Below are positions 57,579 through 64,000 of a DNA stretch of 64,000 nucleotides, one piece after another. The notes beneath the pieces are model-generated. The model had not been told where the DNA came from. It saw only the letters and a program-made list of their open reading frames with translations, and made no database searches. Both the position numbers and the translations under genes were made by a program. The stretch is from Apostichopus japonicus. Lineage: Eukaryota > Echinodermata > Holothuroidea > Aspidochirotida > Stichopodidae. Each line of letters opens with the position of its first letter. The stretch's first letter is position 1. The stretch spans positions 12,613,213-12,677,212 of the forward strand of contig NC_092574.1 in assembly GCF_037975245.1 (NCBI RefSeq), given 5' to 3'.

Positions 57579-58164
57579 ATATATACTGACATTTAGTACC
57601 TACGTTACCAATCGTCCTCCATGGGATCGTACGTAAGCGCTTAGTAGTACTTAGTAGCCTACTAGTCTACTACTACTAGAAGTAGAAGTTGAACCAAACA
57701 AAGTCCACTGATCGCCCAGGCAGCTTCCAGCAGCTTCTCGCTTTTTCATTACATTTTTAGGTGACCGCTTTACATGACTGTATGACTGCCCTGCTGAGAA
57801 TGTTCTGGTCATTTTGTTGTTGAATCTTGAATCTTTGGTTGAATATCTGAGAGTGTGGCATCAATCAAACAATGTCTACTTATACCTAAATAGTCTGTAT
57901 TCCTAGTGTCGTCTGCAGCATGCTAGAGTATCTTTCGAGTATGTTACCAGATACTATACATCACTTTACGCCAAACTAGAAAAAAAGCTGTCAAAACCAT
58001 CGGCGTACACATAAATCTGGACCACAAAAAAACGTACCAACCATGGAGGGTCGTGTGAACACACAATTGGTATATATGTATAAAGTTCTGTGCGCGTGAC
58101 GTGTATGACAAGCCAAATGCCCCTTCGGCGGCACTCATCTCTGGTACTCCTTGAATGTGTATTC

Positions 58165-58460
58165 CAAGGGCGTAGGAGCCGGGGGGCTGGGGGCGCCAGC
58201 CCTCCCCCAGTGAAAAATATGAGGGGGCGGAAGTATCATTCCGCCCCCCCCCCCGCTTCGCAAGTCAGAAAACCCCTTTTTCATTTCTCAATTAATGATT
58301 AAGTGTGAAGAGTGCTATATTGCAACAAATTGCATCTGAGGCCACCTGGAAATGCAAAAAGTTTCCAAAGGGGAGGGGGTGTCCCCTCCCCTTAGACCCC
58401 TCCCCCAGGCCGGCCATCAGTCTTCAGTCCCCCACTCAAATGTACCTTCCTACGCCACTG
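58165..58460. mobile_element. hAT-like MITE copy A, 296 bp, TSD GTGTATTC
   Basis: Ends CAAGGGCGTAGGA and TCCTACGCCACTG (inverted), flanked by perfect GTGTATTC at 58157-58164 and 58461-58468. Very G/C-run-rich ends. Same family as 61923-62277 in the opposite orientation. Confidence 0.92.
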
Positions 58461-59008
58461 GTGTATTCGATAAACATCTAATGTCATAATCTCATAACTA
58501 CCAATTCCTGGTGATGCTATCCGAACAACGAAATCTAGCTAAGTTCATTGTTTTCAATGTTAACCACAATTTCAAATAAAAAATCCTTTTGGGGGTATTT
58601 GTGGGACGCATGTAGCTTATCACGACTGTACACAATGCATACCGCTTATTTGGCAGGCATCGCACCACCATCCTTCCCTTTGCAACCTAAGCCATCAGCT
58701 AACATATGTTGGACATGTTAGTTGAAAACTTTTACTTATGCTCTAGCAGTCTAGCAGCCTTGGAAAGTGACGAATATAGTGTGTAAGTCAATGGGAGAAA
58801 TTAATGGTGGTGCGACACATGCAAGTAAAAAAGCGCGCATCATGATGGGCGTAACCGCTGCACGCAATCTATTACTCCTCTGGCAGTAGATGTTCGAAAA
58901 GTAGCTAGGGTCTATGTATATCATTTTTTTTCCTGAAACAGAGAGTGAATCTAAATACTACTATTATCCAAGGCTAAATAGTAATTATTCTCAATGTTAC
59001 CGTATAAT

Positions 59009-59030
59009 TAACGAGTCTTTAGACTCGTTA
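59009..59030. other. 22-base perfect hairpin
   Basis: Arms TAACGAGTCT and AGACTCGTTA separated by TT. No T-run follows and no gene context; role unknown. Confidence 0.8.
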
Positions 59031-60905
59031 TACATGTTATAATGGCGTTATGTTGTCTACGGAACTCTTATCATTGCGAACTGGCAAGGGTTAAACAATA
59101 TGTCAGTATCACCTGGGAGTATGTCACACATCTAATTTAAGATGACATTCAATGAGTACTATACATAAGAGTTGAGAGTTGAAAGGGAGCACGTACGTCA
59201 CGTGACCCACCGTGGTTGGTGTATATGTTTTTTGCGCGTCTCCCCCATTGACGTAGAAGGTCCAGGTTAATGTGTACGGAGATCGCATCACATGACCATT
59301 CATTGTTGCTATATTTTCCTATTGTGGAGCACACAATTTGTGCTGTGGCGTGAGAGTTCCATACCATGTTAAATTCGATGATCATGACTTGTCTGTAGTG
59401 CGTTAATCTATAGTTAATTGCAAATTACGATTTTCAAATTTCTTACAAATTATCAATCGGTTAGAACAGTCTTTTACATCGTTTTTCATATTCATTTATC
59501 ACTCAGTTTGTGCGATACCTGATTAAGTTACCCATTAGGCCTTATAGAAATCGTCTTCACATTAAGTTCAAACACAGATTGGGTATACTTTGTACTTACC
59601 ATGGCACAGAATCAGGCACTGATCGGGGGGCTCGTGTGGGTACAAGGAGGTGTTCAACTTCTTTTAACCTCACACAAAGCACAACTTTGCCTAACCTTTT
59701 AGCTTAACGTTTAGCATATGAACCTCAATACTCACATGATAAACATTACATGGGTTTTAATTCATTCATTCGTTTATTGTTTGTTTTTGTTGTGTGTGTT
59801 TTTTTGTGGTTTTTTTGTCCTATACATAATGTTTCTCATAGGGGCCCATACCTATGTAAACACACATCGCATACTATATAGAAATCGATAAAGCGAATGA
59901 TTTGTTAAACAATGCACGTTTGCATCTCGAAACAAGTCACCGTTATTCCACGCTTCTCTATTATGACGCATGATCGACAGCATACGATTATAACACACAA
60001 GTTAAACTATGCCAAGCATTTACTTTACATGATGGTGTCCCAAATAGAGGTGTCCACACCCTTGTAATATAAACGCTTTCTTGTGACTATAAAGGGTAGC
60101 CTACGTTTGACGTCACGGACACCTATATTTTGCCATTGACAACAATTAAAGCTTTAATATTGCTGGACACTTAAAGTTCAGCATGCACGGTATATAGTGG
60201 TGACGGGAACGCTCCCGACATATCTCACTTGTATTCAATCACACACACACACACTCTGTATTTATCGTGGTTTGATTCATTTCCCATGAGAGTTAAATAT
60301 AAGTATTATTTGCTCCGCTTTATTAGTCTTAAAACAAGACGTTATATTTTGATATGTTTCGTTTATGATTGGCATATATTTCCGCATTTTTTTTTTCTTG
60401 TTTACAAAACGTTCCATGTCCAACTTAATTCCGTACATAGGCCTAACTCCTTTATAAGCCTATATAAGGCTGTTATATAGCTAAACAACGAGTACACGTT
60501 ATTCCATTGCCTACCAAGTAAATTATTGTGAATATCAAGTGAATTATTCTTTAGAAAAATGTTAATGTTCATATCATAGATACGCATAACTACAACAACA
60601 AAAATAAACATTAGGACCTATCTCAAACAGAAGTACTATATGCTATATGAGAATTGCTTAATTCACCCCCCTTCCCCTTCTGTTTGTGTGAAAGGTCCCA
60701 AAATGTCCCCAAAACTAGTGTCATTTAGAACATTCCATATACCCTGACCCTCAACAAATGTCCTTTTGATGTAATTCCGGTTCTTCAGTTAACGTCATAG
60801 TCCTTGCTTACAAATATTGCAGATGAGAGAATTTTCAATGTAGCAACACATCTATAGACAACGGCATTTCGAGGTTTGGTTGAGTTCGGTCATATCCATT
60901 CTGTC
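59031..60905. other. Gene-free stretch, nothing recognised
   Basis: No convincing exon, domain or mobile element. Contains a short CA run near 60240 and T-rich tracts near 59770-59820. Confidence 0.5.
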
Positions 60906-61192
60906 CAAGGGGGGGGCGAAGGGGGCAGCCGCCCCCCCCCCCCTTGAGCATATTTAAAAAAAAAATAATAATGTTTCTATTTTATCGCTAGTATTTTCAA
61001 AAGAGAAAATGCTAAGATGCAACTTAAAAGGCCTGGGAAGTGCCATTTCCAGCGATCTGGGAGGCATTTTCAGCCAAAATTTTTCTTGTACGCTTCGCGC
61101 TAATCGATCATGGTAGCGCTACGCTTAGATAGTTTGCAATGCCGAATCTACAGTTTCGCCCCTCCCATGGCAAATTCCTGGCTACGCGCCTG
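60906..61192. mobile_element. hAT-like MITE, 287 bp, TSD ATTCTGTC/GTTCTGTC
   Basis: Starts CAAGGGGGGGGCG, ends GGCTACGCGCCTG; flanks ATTCTGTC (60898-60905) and GTTCTGTC (61193-61200) agree at 7 of 8. The interior shares the aaggcc-ggaaagtgccattt and gcgctacgcttagatagt phrases with 28644-29035. Confidence 0.8.
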
Positions 61193-61922
61193 GTTCTGTC
61201 CGTATGGCATATTATATATGTCAACAATGTGTGTGATAAATGAAGTTGACTGTTCTTGGGTATGCAGGAGCATCACTAAAGGGTTCGCCGGACGACTAGG
61301 GTTCTAACATTTTTCCAGACAAAATATCTGTTCGTCCCGACAAACAAGTTTCAAATTTCGAACTCCATAAACCATAGCATATAAGCAGTGGCTTGTAGAG
61401 CATGATGTTGTATGCCAAATCAGAAATCCACTGTTGCCCACACAGTTAATTTAGTAGCCATTGGATGGACAAAAGAAATTGGAACTGCCCAACTGCAGCA
61501 GGGGTATTCTTATTTACATCCCTTGTATATTAACTAAATTCAAACTTATTAATATATAATAACATAACTTATATCTGCATGACATTGTTCGTAGTTTGTC
61601 AAAAGGTTCTAACCTATAGGCCTATAGCCTACTTTACAACCTGTATATTAGTGGCATAATCCTATAATTTGTTACTAATAGGCCGATTAGGTTTCTCAAT
61701 TTAAAAAAAAAAATTGCGGCAATCACACACTATTCCACATTAACCGGTTGTATATACCAGTTATATACTCCCCCACCCTAGCCCTCTCTATCGACTCATA
61801 TATAGGCCTACCGTATCGTACTTGCTATAAATATTAATCCTATAGACCCTATCGAAGCTATCGATCATGCTATAGTGTTTAAGTCTATATTCTATTTGAG
61901 GAACTTGAATTAATGTTTACTA

Positions 61923-62277
61923 CAGTGGCGTAGGAAGGTACTTTTGAGTGGGGGGCTGAAGACTGATGGCCGGCCTGGGGAGGGGTCTAAGGGGAGGGGG
62001 CCCTTTGGAATTATTTGCATTTCCAGGTGGCCTCAGATGCAATTTGGTGCAATATAACACACTTCAACACCCACTCCATTTTGTAAACTTAATTTTGTAT
62101 TTTCACCTGGCCTTAGATGCAATTTGGTGCTCCAAATGAGATTTTTTTTTCTCATTTGGAAATGAAAAAGGGGTTTTCTGACTTGAGGAGCGGGGGGCGG
62201 AATGATACTTCCGCCCCTCCACATTTTTCACTGGGGGCTGGAGCCCCCCAGCCCCCCCCCCCGTTCCTACGCCCTTG
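61923..62277. mobile_element. hAT-like MITE copy B, 355 bp, TSD GTTTACTA
   Basis: Ends CAGTGGCGTAGGAAGG and CCTACGCCCTTG, flanked by perfect GTTTACTA at 61915-61922 and 62278-62285. Reverse-orientation relative of 58165-58460, with an internal partial duplication of the gcctyagatgcaatttggtgc segment. Confidence 0.92.
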
Positions 62278-62499
62278 GTTTACTATTTCTGACAGAGATT
62301 CAAACTAGACATGACCATCGTCTGTAATCAGAATGCAAGATGCAATGAGGTTTCGAAGACTTCATTGAACTAGACTTCTGCTTGTTAACCAGAAATAGCC
62401 GTTTACAATCTAAATGGACCGAACCACTATTTTGATACACAAGCACACTATGGCGTGATAAACACAGGTCAGTCTACTACTGTACGTGGCAGTACACAC

Positions 62500-62770
62500 C
62501 TCCACCAAAACAATAGAGGTATTACACTCAATGTGATGCATCCACACACCAAGTATGAGACGTATCCACGATTCCCATCGTTAGATATCATGTCAAATGG
62601 TTTTCAGAGTTTTGACCTCTGGTGACCTCAAATGATATTTGACCTCACAAGCAACAGGATTCATGTACTCAATGTGGCAATTCCATATACCATGTATGAA
62701 AAGTATCCATGATTTTTACCACGATAAATCATGTTTTAAAGGTTGTCAGGCCTCGAAACTAGGTTATTTT
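62500..62770. repeat. Dispersed repeat (tgacctcaaatgatatttgacc family)
   Basis: Same phrases as the 20.4-20.9 kb repeat (ctccaccaaaacaatag, actcaatgtg, tttgacctctggtgacctca). Confidence 0.6.
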
Positions 62771-63587
62771 AAAAGTACTCGCTATCTGGCGACCGTGACT
62801 AAAAATCTACTCGCCAAGACGTAAAATTCACTCACTGATCGCTGTTTAAGTTTCCATAGTACAGATCTACAACATCAATATACTTTCGGATATGAACAAA
62901 GGTTAGGCACTTATTCAGATACATTGTGCTACGTAATTGCACATTGGAAAAGTGTGTTTTTGTGCAGTATAAAATTTAACTTTTTTTCCACCAAAGGTAA
63001 GTGATGAACAGAGTAAAACATGTCGCAGAATCAAAAATAAGCATCTATGCCTACTGTAGTGTTTCAGACAATTAGACATAACACATCTGCAAAAAATACC
63101 TACGAAGATAGCTTGGCTTCTGTTACATTAGGGCTCCTCTAGAACAAGGCATATACAGTAGCTAGGTGTGCGCGAGTCTTAAGACCATAAAGTACCTCAC
63201 TGCCTCTTTGAACCGCTACTCGATTAGTGCGACTTCGTACATTTTCCCAATTATTTATCATTTCTTTTAGCTGCTAATTGGTGCTCGATAAAATATCGCC
63301 ATTACACCATTACACTGCCTAAATCAAAGCGATCTTTTACGCAATGAAAATCTATCGGTTGAAAGAGCATCTATTATTATACACTCGCAATTGGGTTGAG
63401 TGAAAATCTTTGCAAAACGCTATCAGCAATAACAGCAAACTTATCTCAAAACTCCTTCAATTGTTGTATATATATTTTGCGAATTATGACTGATATGCAT
63501 GTAGGAAATGCCTAGATAAATCATTTAGGAGCTGTTTGGCCACCATTAGTGTATTGGCATTCTGACACAAAACATTTTTTCCTTCAT

Positions 63588-63589
<2 letters not shown>

Positions 63590-63626
<37 letters not shown>
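63590..63626. repeat. (TA)n microsatellite adjoining a tRNA-like sequence
   Basis: About 37 bases of TA starting exactly where the tRNA T-stem ends. Confidence 0.95.
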
Positions 63627-63628
<2 letters not shown>

Positions 63629-63690
63629 GGGATTCGAACCCGGCCTCCCGCTCTGTACGCGAACACCCTAACCACTAGGCTATGGAGTTG
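63627..63690 (-). tRNA. tRNA-like sequence lacking the 3' acceptor strand (tRNA pseudogene or SINE head)
   Basis: Minus strand has A-box TAGCCTAGTGGTTAGGG, an anticodon arm with five G-C/G-U pairs (TTCGC/GCGGG) around loop GTACAGA (anticodon position ACA), and a perfect T-arm CCGGG-TTCGAAT-CCCGG. The 3' acceptor strand is replaced by (TA)n, so it is not a functional tRNA as it stands. Confidence 0.6.
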
Positions 63691-63909
63691 ATTGTATGTC
63701 CAGAGGTGCGAAACCGGTAAGGAAGGCCGTAATTCCGAAGGCGTTTGTCACCTGTATCGAACAATACCAGTTCCGTTTTTGGTGACGTATTTTGCCTTAC
63801 TCTAGAGATCAAACATGATGCTAACCAACTCGAAATCATTTGTGATTCCTAAAGTCGGATCTCGAAAGAGATACTTTGAACAGACTAGTTAATGAAATGG
63901 AGGTAGACG

Positions 63910-63939
63910 TGTATATATATATATTTACATATATCTATC

Positions 63940-63990
<51 letters not shown>
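63910..63990. repeat. (TA)n / TA-rich microsatellite
   Basis: TA-rich tract with TCTATC interruptions, running nearly to the window end. With 63590-63626 it brackets the tRNA-like segment. Confidence 0.9.
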
Positions 63991-64000
63991 TACAGTACAG

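Noticed and set aside
59592-59700. Possible first exon ending in CC-ATG before a strong GTAAGT donor
   Set aside because: Joining it to E1 gives Met then VIVEDEIG with no signal peptide, which does not suit a secreted protein. It remains only a curiosity.

Overview
This is animal nuclear DNA, AT-rich, with short phase-compatible exons in long introns full of minisatellites, small DNA transposons and retroelement fragments. The encoded domains (IgGFc-binding, Calx-beta, EGF, VWD-C8-TIL) and the dispersed repeats suggest a marine invertebrate deuterostome, most likely an echinoderm (perhaps a sea cucumber). The species call is inference from memory of similar repeats, not from a search.

One minus-strand gene fills about 0.7 to 56.9 kb. 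I assembled 43 consecutive exons by hand from open frames, GT/AG borders and phase continuity; they add up to about 8.0 kb of coding sequence (roughly 2,667 codons) with no frame break. In 5'-to-3' order (right to left in the window) they encode: a cysteine-containing N-terminal region I do not recognise (E1-E6, 56.9-48.3 kb); two Calx-beta-like domains; two EGF modules; one Calx-beta; one EGF; ten more Calx-beta domains (37.7-12.4 kb); a 425-codon IgGFc-binding domain in one exon (8.5-9.8 kb); one EGF; then VWD, C8 and TIL (5.7-0.7 kb). The gene runs off the left edge. No signal-peptide exon was found on the right, so the 5' end is either outside the window or unrecognised. The product looks like a secreted or cell-surface adhesive/mucin-like protein related in its C-terminal half to IgGFc-binding proteins.

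Each of the 13 Calx-beta domains is encoded by two exons, a short N-half (96-126 bp) and a longer C-half (195-249 bp), all in phase 1. One Cys in each half co-varies: eleven domains have both, two have neither.

The introns hold at least ten minisatellites (periods about 28 to 112 bp), including one whose unit contains the splice donor of exon E28 and one carrying telomere-like CCCTAA motifs. Mobile DNA includes a broken Penelope-like element with a GIY-YIG domain sitting between two (TA)n tracts, a LINE reverse-transcriptase tail, and a set of hAT-like MITEs with 8-bp target-site duplications. The right end (57-64 kb) shows no convincing protein gene; it holds a U2-snRNA-like element, three MITEs, dispersed repeats and a tRNA-like sequence in (TA)n.
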